The translations under genes were made by a program, and so were the position numbers. From an uncultured Pseudomonadota bacterium (GTDB lineage Bacteria; Pseudomonadota; Gammaproteobacteria; Steroidobacterales; Steroidobacteraceae): a stretch of 64,000 nt of DNA. Positions within the stretch are counted from its first letter, which is position 1, and each line of letters begins with the position of its first letter. The notes under the pieces were generated by a model. It made no database searches. It was not told the DNA's origin and saw only the letters and a program-made list of their open reading frames with translations. Of the stretch, positions 17,529 through 26,358 are shown piece after piece. The stretch spans positions 124,001-188,000 of the forward strand of contig CAISEB010000016.1 in NCBI GenBank assembly GCA_903884235.1. The letters run 5' to 3'.

Positions 17529-19523
17529 TCAGGCGACCGGGCCCGCCTCCAGCGCGCGGCGCAGGGGCGTGAGCCAGGGCTCGAAGTGCCGCCACTGGTC
17601 GAGCCCCTCGCGGAAGATCGGCCGACGGACCTGCTCGGAACTCGCGGTGCGCACGCTGCGCTGCGTCTTGTGGAAATCGAGGCAGCCGGCCTCGAACTCG
17701 AGCCCGAGGTAGTCGAGCATCCGGCGGACGCTGCCCTCGAGGTCGTCGACGACATCCTCGTGCTGGATCCTGAGCACGCGGCCCGGCAGCACGCGGTCCC
17801 AATGGTCCATCACCTCGACGTAGGCGCGGTAGTAGCGGCCGATGTCCTCGAGCCCGTACGTGAACTCCTGGCCGGTCGCGAACAGCTGCTTGAAGTTGCT
17901 GAAGCAGCACGCCATCGGTTCGCGGCGTGCGTCGATGATCTTCGCGTTCGGCAGGATCAGGTGGATCAGGCCGACATGGCGGAAGTTGTTCGGCATCTTG
18001 TCGATGAAGTACGGCTTGCCCGTCCGGTAGACCCGCGTGTCAGCGAGGTATTTCTCGCCGAATTCCCGGACATGGTCCGCCGTCAGCTCGCGCAGCACGC
18101 CCGGATACCGCGCCGCCGGGTCCGACGCGTCGCGGCCGTTGAGGCGTTGTGCGAGCCGGGCGACGTCGGCGAGTTCCATCGTGCCCTCGACGCACGAATG
18201 CGACGAGAGGATCTGCTCCAGCAGGGTCGATCCCGCGCGCGGCAGGCCGACGATGAAGATCGGATCGGGGCTCTGGCAGCCCCAGCCGCGACGTGCCGCG
18301 AAGAAATCCGCCGTGCACACGACCCGCTGCTCGTCCAGCGTCCGCTCGATGACCCGGGCCTGGTATCGGCTCTCCGATTTCTTCAGCGAGTTGCCGCGCT
18401 CGTAGTAGCGGAAGGACTCCTCGTACTCGCCACGGTCCTCGTACGCCTTGCCGAGCGCGAAGCACAGGTGGTACCGATCGACGAGGCCGACGGAGTCGCG
18501 TGCCTCCTCGGTGCGCATGCGTTCGAGCTCGTCGTCCCCGAACCGGTACGTCTTGAGATTCGCGAGGCTCCAGTAGGCATCGCCGAAGCTCGGTGCCGCG
18601 GCGGCGGCCGCGCGATACGCCTCGACGGCCGCGTCACCGTGGCCCAGGGTCTTCAGGGCGTGCGCGATCGACAGGTGCAGGTCGGCCGTGGACGCGGCGC
18701 CAACGAGCAGGTCGCGGAACACCGCGAGCGCCTCGTCATGGCGGCCGAGGCCGACGAGGGCATTGGCCTTCAGGATCCTGAACGCGCGGTTTCCAGGCTC
18801 GATGCCGAGGAGCGTGCCCGCCTCCGCGAGGGCCTGCAGGTGCTTGTGCCGCCGCGACAGGACCGTCGCATAGTCGTATCGGGCGGCGTGGTAGTCCGGC
18901 GAAAACACAAGCACGCTCTCCAGCAGGAACTCGGCGTCGTCGAGCACGTCGAGCTTCACGCCGATCTGCGCGAGCAGGCGCATCGCCTCGATGTGGTCAC
19001 CGTGTTCCTGCAGGAAGCGCCGCACGATCTGTTCGGCGAGGAGGACATCGCCTTCGGCGAACAGGCTCGTGGCGGTCACGACCGGTGGTGGCAGGCCGCG
19101 CACATAGTCGAGCACGGACTGCGCGGTCTCGGCGTCCGCAGACCGTCCCGCGGCCCGGTGCAGTTCGGTCAGCGCCTTCCAACTGGCGGGTAGCGCCGCA
19201 TTCAACGCGACCGCGCGCTGGTAAGCCTGCGTCGCGCCGTCCTCGTCGCCGCGGCGCCGAAGGCAGTGTCCGCGTTCCTGGAAGAGGCGGCCATAACCAG
19301 GATGGTGGCGCTCGAGCCGCCCAAGGGTCGTGAGTGCGTCGTCGAGGTCATCCAGGTAGCGCGACGCCACCGCGCGGGCGTACAGCACGTCCCGGTTCTC
19401 GGGCACCTGCGCCTCGAGCTGGATGGCGATCGCGCGCGCGTCAGCGTAGGCGCCGCGTCCCAGCAGTGCTTGAGCGCGCTTGACCTCAGACTCGACGGAA
19501 GGCGAAGGAGGAGGCGTGGACAT
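17529..19523 (-). CDS. TPR-repeat sulfotransferase family protein (copy 3)
   Basis: A 664-residue protein with the same order as the other two copies: TPR-like repeats (LLGRGAYADARAIAIQL, GLGRHDEALAVFRDLL) over residues 1 to about 400, then a sulfotransferase domain with FIVGLPRAGSTLLEQIL and DARREPMACCFSNFK. The start at 19523 has GGAAGG just upstream; a longer frame reaches into the terminator of receptor 2. It is the only downstream gene of receptor 2, repeating the receptor-terminator-sulfotransferase order seen at 12231-17045. The substrate is unknown. Conserved HVGLIHL and NFKQLFA segments suggest all three copies recognise a related acceptor or cofactor. Confidence 0.85.
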   Translation of the reverse strand: MSTPPPSPSVESEVKRAQALLGRGAYADARAIAIQLEAQVPENRDVLYARAVASRYLDDLDDALTTLGRLERHHPGYGRLFQERGHCLRRRGDEDGATQAYQRAVALNAALPASWKALTELHRAAGRSADAETAQSVLDYVRGLPPPVVTATSLFAEGDVLLAEQIVRRFLQEHGDHIEAMRLLAQIGVKLDVLDDAEFLLESVLVFSPDYHAARYDYATVLSRRHKHLQALAEAGTLLGIEPGNRAFRILKANALVGLGRHDEALAVFRDLLVGAASTADLHLSIAHALKTLGHGDAAVEAYRAAAAAAPSFGDAYWSLANLKTYRFGDDELERMRTEEARDSVGLVDRYHLCFALGKAYEDRGEYEESFRYYERGNSLKKSESRYQARVIERTLDEQRVVCTADFFAARRGWGCQSPDPIFIVGLPRAGSTLLEQILSSHSCVEGTMELADVARLAQRLNGRDASDPAARYPGVLRELTADHVREFGEKYLADTRVYRTGKPYFIDKMPNNFRHVGLIHLILPNAKIIDARREPMACCFSNFKQLFATGQEFTYGLEDIGRYYRAYVEVMDHWDRVLPGRVLRIQHEDVVDDLEGSVRRMLDYLGLEFEAGCLDFHKTQRSVRTASSEQVRRPIFREGLDQWRHFEPWLTPLRRALEAGPVA

Positions 19524-19554
19524 CTGGCCTTCCGGCGGGTCCGGTGGCTGCAAT

Positions 19555-19584
19555 AAAAAAGGGCGGGCACTGCTGCCCGCCCTT
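19555..19584 (-). terminator. Rho-independent terminator of receptor gene 2
   Basis: A perfect stem of AAGGGCGGGCA with TGCCCGCCCTT around a CTGC loop, preceded on the plus strand by six A (a minus-strand T-tract). It lies about 54 nt after the receptor stop and about 31 nt before the start of the downstream sulfotransferase gene. It closely resembles the terminator at 14296-14326. Confidence 0.9.
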
Positions 19585-19637
19585 GATCTTAACCGAGCCG
19601 GACCACCGGGTCTCCCCGGCGATCCGTTCGGGACGCG

Positions 19638-22244
19638 TCAGAACTTGTAGCCGAGGCGCAGGCCGATGGTCCGCGGCCGGGAGACCGTATCCATCTTGAT
19701 CCACTCGTTGTAGTTCGAGGCGACGATGCTGCGCTTGTCGGTCAGATTGCTCGCGTAGATCTGCGCGCTCCAGGCGTCCTTCGACACGCCGGTGGAGGCA
19801 TCGAGCTGCGAGTACGACGGTTGCAGGTAGGCGATCGAGTTGTTGTTGAGGTCGCGGCTGAGGCGGTCCGTCGTCGAATACGACGAGCCGTGGTACTGCG
19901 CCGCGATCTGCCAGAAGGCCTCGTAGTCGTTCAGGCTGAAGTCGTAGCGCGCGCGCACGCTGCCCTGGAACTTGGGTGACTGCGACAGCGGATCGCCGAG
20001 CACACCGAACGGGTTGCGAAGCGGATTGCCGTTGCGATCCGTGAACGCGGACCAGTTGATCGGATTGCCGCTCAGATCGTTGAAGTTGACCTCGCGAACC
20101 AGCTCGCTCTTGTTGTAGGAGCCCGCGGCCTGCACGGTCAGCTCGTGCGTGATCTTCGCGACAATCTCGAACTCGGCACCCTTGACCTTGTAATCCGGGC
20201 CATTGGTCGTGAAGGTCAGGTTGCCGGTCACGCCCGGGTCGAAGATCGAGATCTGGACGTCCTTCCAGTCCTCCTCGTAGACGGCGCCGTTGAACTGCAG
20301 GCGGTGACCCAGCCACTGCGTCTTCCAGCCGAGTTCCTTGTTGACGAGCGTATCCGACGAGAACGCCGCCGGCGGCGACCAGATGCTGTTCAGTGGCGAA
20401 CTGGAGCCGACATTGCCGGGACCGCGGTTGAAGCCACCGGGGCGGAAGCCCTGCGACCATGTGGCGTAGGCGAGCGCATCCGGCGTGATCTTCCACGTCA
20501 GGTTGGCGCGGCTCTTGAAGCCCGTGTAGGTCTTCTGCAGCCCGAGCGCATCGAGATTCTTCGCGCTGTAGCCGTTGACGCACGGGTTCGGGACGGCCAC
20601 GCCACCGTAGTTCGAGTACAGGCCGCCATCGCGGCAGCCGAAGCTGCCGACCTTGGCGCCCAGTTCGTACGTGTCCATGTTGTAGTAGCGCGACCCGAGC
20701 GTCAGCGTGAGCGTCTTCGGCAACAGGTCGAAGTCCATCGACAGGAACGCCGCCTTCTGCTTGTAGCCGCGCGTCACATCGTCGAAGAACGCGTCGTTCG
20801 GGCCGCGCGTGTTCGGATTGTTGACGGTGGCGCCGGTGGGCGGTGCGATCGGGCTGAAGCCGACCGTCGGGTCCTTGTAGTTCCAGTCGGACTGGTCCTC
20901 GATCTTGAAGTCTTCCCAGAACAGGCCGCCGATTGCACGAACGCGCCAGTCGTCCGGCGTGCTGAGCCTGAACTCGTGGCTCTGGTGGATATTCTTCTCG
21001 ATGACCTTGAAGGTCGCCGACGGCGAGCCGCAGCGGCCCGGGTTCGTCGGATCGAGCGAGGTGTGGTAGCTGGGGGCATTCGCGTTGTACACGAACGGCG
21101 AGCCGGGGAGCACGCACTGGTAGTAGTCCGCATACACGCCACGAGCGTAGTTCGTGTAGTCGGCGACCTGGTCGACGTTGCGGACGAGGTAGCCGCCGGT
21201 GTACACGGCCTTCAGTGCGCCGATGCGGCCGTTCACGGTCAGCGCGGTGTTGGTGAACTTGTCCTTGTTATAGGACGGGTTGAACAGCGTCACCGAGAGT
21301 TCCGGGAGCTTCTGGCCCTCAGAGCCGTAGGCCATCTGCGAGAAGACGCCGTCCGCCTCCATCGCCTGGTACGACTGCGTCAGCAGTACATTCCAGTCCT
21401 CGTCGATCTGATAGAGGCCCGACAGGCGCATGCCCTGGTAGGTGACGGTGTTGATGCCCTTGCCGACATTCGCGTAGTTGTTGATCGACGGTGCGTCCGC
21501 CGGGACCACCCCGCCGAAGTAGCTCGCAATACCGACGTCGGTTGCACGGCGTGTGAACGTGCTCGGCACGTTGTTGATGTAGCCGCCGCGCGCCTCGTTG
21601 TAGATCACCGCGCGCACCGCGAACTTGTCCGGGATCAGCGGGAGGTTGATGGTCGCGTCGAGATTGCTGCTCGGGTCGCCGTGGGCCGTCGTCGAGTAGC
21701 CGCCGTTGAAGATCGTCTCGACCTTGTTGAGCTTGGGCTTGTTCGTGATGTAGCGCACGACGCCCGCCTGGGCGCCGGCGCCGAACAAGGTTCCCTGCGG
21801 GCCCTCGAGCACCTCGATGCGCTCCATGTCGGCCGCGTAGATGTCGAGGTTGCGGCCGGGGAGCTGGGCCGACTGCTCGTCGAGGTAGACGGCGACGTTG
21901 GGGAAGCTGCCGGTGGCGCCGGTGGACTGGGCGCCATCCTGGGTGGTGGATAGGCCGCGCATGTAGATCTGGCCGATGCCGGGCATCTCGGCGCTGGTCG
22001 TGACGTTCGGCAGGAACTTCGCGTAGTCCTCGAAGGTGGTCACGTTGAGCTGGGCGAGGGCCTCGCCGGTCAGCGCCTGGATCGCGATCGGGACGTTCTG
22101 GATGCTCTCCGAGCGGCGCTGCGCGGTGACGACGACGTCCGCGATCTCGCCCGTGTTCTTCGCGTCCTCGGCTGCGATCGCGCTGCCGGCATGGGCGCTC
22201 AGCACGGCCATGATCGCGTACGTGAGCTTCTGGTTGGCTTTCAA
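19638..22244 (-). CDS. TonB-dependent outer-membrane receptor (2)
   Basis: An 868-residue receptor with a signal peptide (KANQKLTYAIMAVLSAHAG, cleavage near AIAA). The IADVVVTAQRRSESIQNVPI start of the plug, RIEVLEGPQGTLFGAGAQAG and a barrel ending RLGYKF follow. The TTG start at 22244 is preceded by GGGGAGAG and mirrors the TTG start and signal peptide of receptor 1. The two are paralogues from an old duplication. Frames extending further upstream lack any family resemblance. The ligand is unknown. The gene is divergent from the MttB-family methyltransferase across a 550-nt spacer, which leaves open that the receptor serves amine or corrinoid uptake for that pathway; this is only a guess. 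Confidence 0.93.
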   Translation of the reverse strand: MKANQKLTYAIMAVLSAHAGSAIAAEDAKNTGEIADVVVTAQRRSESIQNVPIAIQALTGEALAQLNVTTFEDYAKFLPNVTTSAEMPGIGQIYMRGLSTTQDGAQSTGATGSFPNVAVYLDEQSAQLPGRNLDIYAADMERIEVLEGPQGTLFGAGAQAGVVRYITNKPKLNKVETIFNGGYSTTAHGDPSSNLDATINLPLIPDKFAVRAVIYNEARGGYINNVPSTFTRRATDVGIASYFGGVVPADAPSINNYANVGKGINTVTYQGMRLSGLYQIDEDWNVLLTQSYQAMEADGVFSQMAYGSEGQKLPELSVTLFNPSYNKDKFTNTALTVNGRIGALKAVYTGGYLVRNVDQVADYTNYARGVYADYYQCVLPGSPFVYNANAPSYHTSLDPTNPGRCGSPSATFKVIEKNIHQSHEFRLSTPDDWRVRAIGGLFWEDFKIEDQSDWNYKDPTVGFSPIAPPTGATVNNPNTRGPNDAFFDDVTRGYKQKAAFLSMDFDLLPKTLTLTLGSRYYNMDTYELGAKVGSFGCRDGGLYSNYGGVAVPNPCVNGYSAKNLDALGLQKTYTGFKSRANLTWKITPDALAYATWSQGFRPGGFNRGPGNVGSSSPLNSIWSPPAAFSSDTLVNKELGWKTQWLGHRLQFNGAVYEEDWKDVQISIFDPGVTGNLTFTTNGPDYKVKGAEFEIVAKITHELTVQAAGSYNKSELVREVNFNDLSGNPINWSAFTDRNGNPLRNPFGVLGDPLSQSPKFQGSVRARYDFSLNDYEAFWQIAAQYHGSSYSTTDRLSRDLNNNSIAYLQPSYSQLDASTGVSKDAWSAQIYASNLTDKRSIVASNYNEWIKMDTVSRPRTIGLRLGYKF

Positions 22245-22794
22245 ACGTCTCTCCCCATTCTGGATATTGTTGTCGCGGGCGTTCCGGTCGGCGTCACCGC
22301 CGCATCGGAGCCGGACCACGAGTGTGCTCTGCGTCGTTGCCTCGTCGCAAATCGCTGCTGCCCGCCGGAACCTCGCGAATCGCACCCTTCCCCGGGAATT
22401 GCCGGATGCGACCGGTGGCCGGACGCTCCTCGGCGACATCCCGCGGGTGGTGGTGCTTCCGCCACACTAGAGTCCGCGTCCCGGATTCCCGCTCCGCCGA
22501 CCGAGCGTTCCACAGGCCCGCATCCCGTCCAAGACGAAAAAATGAATCGGCGTATCTCAAAAAAGCATGGCGCTGTCCGGCGTTGGCGAGCGGATCCGAC
22601 CGAGCCGGCCGGTCACCGGAGCCAAAAATTTTCCCATTGGTCAAAAATCTGTTCTTTTTCAAAATGGTGGTCATGCGACGCTTGGGGCGCCCGAGGATCC
22701 CCGGCCCGCCCAGGTGGGCCGGCGGCTGCCCGAGGCGCGCCGGCGTTCCGGCCGGTCCAAACAAGCGAGTGCCCTCGGGCACGGGAGCAATATC
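22245..22794. other. 550-nt divergent spacer between receptor 2 and MttB-family gene 1
   Basis: No convincing gene lies here; open frames run through it only because of the high GC. An AT-rich island at about 22535-22675 contains CATTGGTCAAAAAT (22635-22648), nearly the same as an element upstream of receptor 1, followed by runs of T and A that could form a promoter. The rest is GC-rich with no recognised RNA or terminator. Confidence 0.5.
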
Positions 22795-24351
22795 TTGAGT
22801 GACGAGTGTCAGACCAAGGCCCGGCGGTCCGGACGTGATGCGCGGCGTGCCCTGCGTGCCGGGCCCCTGCCGGATCACCTGCGCCCGGTGACGCCCGGGA
22901 TGGTGTCGGGCCGGTACCGCCCGCTGAGCGACCAGGACATGGTCGAGATCCACCGCACCGCGTTGCGGCTGCTGGCCGAGGTTGGCCTTGCCGACGCGCC
23001 GCCGTCCGGCGTCGAGATCCTGACCCGGGCCGGCTGTACGGTGTCCGATCGTGGCCGCCTGCTGTTCCCGAAGGCGCTGGTCGAGGACACGCTGGCCAAG
23101 GCCGCGCGGCATTTCCCGCTCTACGCGCAGAACCCGCGCTTCGACCTGGAGCCTTGGGGCAAGAAGTCCTATTTCGGCACCGCCGGCGCCGCGGTCAACA
23201 TGGTGAACGCGGACGGGACCTACCGGGAGTCGACGGTCCAGGACCTGTTCGACATCGGTCGCATCGTCGACACGATGGACCACATCCATTTCTTCCAGCG
23301 CGCGGTCGTGCCGCGGGACCTCCCGGACCCGTTCGAGATGGATTTCAACACCTGCTATGCCGCCGTCTCGAGCACCACCAAGCACGTCGGTTCGAGCTGG
23401 GTGCTGCCGGAACACCTGAAGGCATCGCTCGAGATGCTGCACAAGATCGCAGGCAGCGAGGCAAAGTGGCGCGAGCGTCCGTTCGTCAGCCAGTCGAACT
23501 GCTTCGTCGTGCCGCCGATGAAGTTCGCGACCGACGCCTGCAAGTGCCTCGAAGTCGCCGTAGAGGGTGGCATGCCGGTCCTGCTGCTCTCCGCCGGCCA
23601 GGCCGGCGCGACGGCACCGGCGGCGCTCGCCGGCGCACTCGCACAGGAAGTGGCCGAGTGCCTCGCGGGTCTCGTCTACGTGAACGCGATCAAGCCGGGG
23701 CATCCGGCGATCTTCGGGACCTGGTGCTTCGTCTCCGACCTACGCACCGGCGCGATGTCGGGCGGCAGCCCGGAACAGGCGCTGCTGTCCTCCGCCGCAG
23801 GGCAGATGGCGCATTTCTACGACCTGACCGGTGGCACGGCCTCGGGCATGACCGACTCCAAGACGGCCGATGGCCAGGCCGGCGCCGAGAAGGGCATCAA
23901 CCACGCGCTCGTCGGCAACGCCGGCGCGAACCTGATCTACGAGTCGGCGGGCATGCACGCGAGCCTGCTCGGGTTCTCGCTCGAGAGCCTGATCATCGAC
24001 AACGACACGATCGGCATGGCCCAGCGCACGATCAAGGGCATCGACGTCACCGAAGAGAAGCTGTCCTTCGAGACGATCAAGGACGTCTGCCTCAACGGGC
24101 CCGGCCACTACCTCGGCTCGAGCCAGACGCTCGAGCTGATGCAGACTGAGTACATCTACCCGGGCGTCGGCGACCGCCGCAGCCCGAACGAGTGGATCGA
24201 GCAGGGCTCGACCGACGTCATCCAGCGCGCCCACAAGAAGGTGCGCGAGATCCTCGCGTCCCACTATCCCAGCCACGTGCCGGAGAGCGTCGACGCGGAG
24301 ATCCGTGCGCAGTTCCCGGTGCGCCTGCCGCGCGAGAAGATGCGCCCCTGA
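22795..24351 (+). CDS. MttB-superfamily methyltransferase (1)
   Basis: A 518-residue member of the trimethylamine/glycine-betaine methyltransferase superfamily, which moves a methyl group from a methylated amine to a corrinoid protein. The frame is uninterrupted, so no amber-encoded pyrrolysine is used, which places it with the non-pyrrolysine MtgB-like branch. Segments fitting the TIM-barrel fold include FGTAGAAVNMVNADG, HIHFFQRAVVPRDLPD and LLSAGQAGATAPAALAGAL. The TTG at 22795 has GGGAG seven bases upstream, and the first residues are basic (KARRSGRDARRALRAG), as in the two other copies. It is the most diverged of the three copies in the window and converges with the second one, with 7 nt between. 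The substrate may be glycine betaine, carnitine, stachydrine or another quaternary amine. Confidence 0.87.
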   Translation: MSDECQTKARRSGRDARRALRAGPLPDHLRPVTPGMVSGRYRPLSDQDMVEIHRTALRLLAEVGLADAPPSGVEILTRAGCTVSDRGRLLFPKALVEDTLAKAARHFPLYAQNPRFDLEPWGKKSYFGTAGAAVNMVNADGTYRESTVQDLFDIGRIVDTMDHIHFFQRAVVPRDLPDPFEMDFNTCYAAVSSTTKHVGSSWVLPEHLKASLEMLHKIAGSEAKWRERPFVSQSNCFVVPPMKFATDACKCLEVAVEGGMPVLLLSAGQAGATAPAALAGALAQEVAECLAGLVYVNAIKPGHPAIFGTWCFVSDLRTGAMSGGSPEQALLSSAAGQMAHFYDLTGGTASGMTDSKTADGQAGAEKGINHALVGNAGANLIYESAGMHASLLGFSLESLIIDNDTIGMAQRTIKGIDVTEEKLSFETIKDVCLNGPGHYLGSSQTLELMQTEYIYPGVGDRRSPNEWIEQGSTDVIQRAHKKVREILASHYPSHVPESVDAEIRAQFPVRLPREKMRP

Positions 24352-24358
24352 GGGCGCG

Positions 24359-25912
24359 TCAGCCGACCTCGTCCGGCATCGTCGCCTTGCGCGACTGCAC
24401 GTAGGCGACGAGGGCCTCGTCGGTCGCGGAGTCGATGGTCGGCGGTTCGTACGAGGCGAGCAGGGCCTTCCAGCGCCTGTTCGCCCGTGCGAGCTGGTCG
24501 TGCGATCCCTCGAGGCTCCACTGCTCGTACGGCGTGTTGTCGGCGAGCTCGAAGTCGTAGAACGCCGTCTGGTAGTTCGACAGCGTGTGCGCGGAGCCCA
24601 GGTAGTGCTTGCCGGGCCCCACCTCGCGAAACGCATCCATGCCGAAGCCGTTATCGTCGAGCGAGATCCCGCGGGCAAGCGTGTGGAACGCGCCCAGCTG
24701 GTCGGCGTCCATCACGAACTTCTCGTAGGACATCGCGAGCCCGGCCTCCAGCCAGCCGGCGGCGTGCAGCATGAAGTTCGCGCCGGCCATGAACGACGGC
24801 CACAGCGAGTTCGCGCTTTCGGACGCCGCCTGCGCGTCGGCGACCTTGGAGGCGCACAGGTTGCCGCCGCAGCGCAGCGGCACGCCGAGGCGGCGCGCGA
24901 GCTGGCCGATCGCGAGGTAGGCGAGCGCGGGCTCCGGCGTGCCGAAGGTGGGCGCGCCGCTGCGCAGCGACATCGACGAGAGGAAGTTGCCGAGGATCGC
25001 CGGCGACCCGGGGCGTTCGAGCTGGCCGAGCGCGACGCAGAAGGTCGCCTCGGCAAAGCACTGCGCGAGTGCCCCGGCCGTCGTCACCGGTCCCATCGCG
25101 CCACCCAGTATGAACGGCACGCACACCGGTGCCTGGTTCGCCGCTGCGTAGACCCGGATCACGCGGCTCGCCTCGCCGTCGAGCACGAGCGGCGAGTTCA
25201 CGTTGACGTTGCCGAGGATCACGCAGTGCTCGTCGACGAACCCGGCGCCGAAGAGGATGCGGCACATCTCGATGGAGTCGCGCGCCCGCGCCGCGGTCGT
25301 CACCGAGCCCATGAACGGCTTGTCGGACAGGCGCATGTGCGCGTAGAGCATGTCGAAGTGGCGCTTGTTCACCGGCACGTCGACCGGCTCGCACACGGTG
25401 CCGCCCGAATGGTGCAGCCACGGCGAGGCGTAGGCGAGCTTCACGAAATTGTGGAAGTCCTCGAGCGTGCCATAGCGCCGCCCGCGGTCGAGGTCCGAGA
25501 CGAAGGGTGGACCGTAGGCCGGGGCGAACACGGTGTGCCGGCCGCCGATGCGCACGTTGCGCGCCGGATTGCGCGCATGCTGCGTGAACTCCCGGGGCGC
25601 CGTCCTGCGCACGATCTCCCGGGCGAGTCCCGCAGGCACGTGGACGCGGCAGCCAGCGACGATCCGTGCGCCGGCGCGGCGCCACAGCTCGATAGCCTCG
25701 TCATCACCGCGGATCTCGAGCCCGATCTCCTCGAGGATCCGGTCCGCATGAGACTCGATGCTCGCGAGTCCCTCTTCCCCGAGCAGTTCGTAGGGCGGGA
25801 TCTCGCGCGTGAGGTAGGGCGGCGCCGTCGGCGTGAGCGCGCGCTGGCTGCGACGTGCATCCCGCCCGCTCGGGCGGGCTCGCCTCGGAGCGGGGTCGGC
25901 GGGTTCGTTCAT
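24359..25912 (-). CDS. MttB-superfamily methyltransferase (2)
   Basis: A 517-residue non-pyrrolysine MttB homologue, much closer to the copy at 54002-55570 than to its neighbour. Shared landmarks are EFTQHARNPARNVRIGG, TVFAPAYGPPFVSDLDRG, HHSGGTVCEPVDVPVNKRHF and SDKPFMGSVTT. The ATG at 25912 has GGAG about eight bases upstream; a longer frame to 25954 is possible but starts inside unrelated sequence. The N-terminus is again basic (RRARPSGRDARRSQRAL). It would methylate a corrinoid protein, presumably the one encoded at 45756. FolD is encoded divergently 446 nt away. The exact amine substrate is unknown. Confidence 0.87.
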   Translation of the reverse strand: MNEPADPAPRRARPSGRDARRSQRALTPTAPPYLTREIPPYELLGEEGLASIESHADRILEEIGLEIRGDDEAIELWRRAGARIVAGCRVHVPAGLAREIVRRTAPREFTQHARNPARNVRIGGRHTVFAPAYGPPFVSDLDRGRRYGTLEDFHNFVKLAYASPWLHHSGGTVCEPVDVPVNKRHFDMLYAHMRLSDKPFMGSVTTAARARDSIEMCRILFGAGFVDEHCVILGNVNVNSPLVLDGEASRVIRVYAAANQAPVCVPFILGGAMGPVTTAGALAQCFAEATFCVALGQLERPGSPAILGNFLSSMSLRSGAPTFGTPEPALAYLAIGQLARRLGVPLRCGGNLCASKVADAQAASESANSLWPSFMAGANFMLHAAGWLEAGLAMSYEKFVMDADQLGAFHTLARGISLDDNGFGMDAFREVGPGKHYLGSAHTLSNYQTAFYDFELADNTPYEQWSLEGSHDQLARANRRWKALLASYEPPTIDSATDEALVAYVQSRKATMPDEVG

Positions 25913-26358
25913 GTACGTTCTCCGGAACTCAGGCGTGCGACCGCGCATGGCCATTGCGGGCGTGGTACGGGCCCGCGCTCGCCGGGGACGAGCTTGCGCC
26001 AGCCGGGTTTCACCCGCTGGCAGGGGACGCTGCTGCCCTTGGCCCCAGCGCCGATCACGGCAAACTGGGCGTGGTTCTCGATGGCGCGCACCCGTGCTCC
26101 TGAGCCTCGATCTGGCAGCACCTTATCCGGAAAGGTACCCGACCCGGGCACGCTGGTCGCGGCAATCCTTCAAAACGCTGTGCAACCGCCATGGCGGCTC
26201 CTGTGGACGCCGCCGCAACGAGGCGGCTGTCGTCAACTGGATAGTGCACGCCGCAATCCGGCAATTCGGAAAATTCGCGGCACTTCGGCCTGTGAAGGCA
26301 ACGTCCGGCAGTTAGAATTGCGGCCCTTCCAGATTGCCGCCCGCCGAGGCAAGAGACC
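25913..26358. other. 446-nt divergent spacer between MttB-family gene 2 and folD
   Basis: I see no gene, tRNA or terminator here. A TAGAAT at 26313-26318, about 40 nt before the folD ATG, could be a -10 element, but no good -35 box precedes it. The remainder is mixed-composition sequence with no repeated element. Confidence 0.4.

Noticed and set aside
22795-24351. Pyrrolysine-type trimethylamine methyltransferase
   Set aside because: None of the three MttB-family frames contains an internal amber codon; the frames are continuous.
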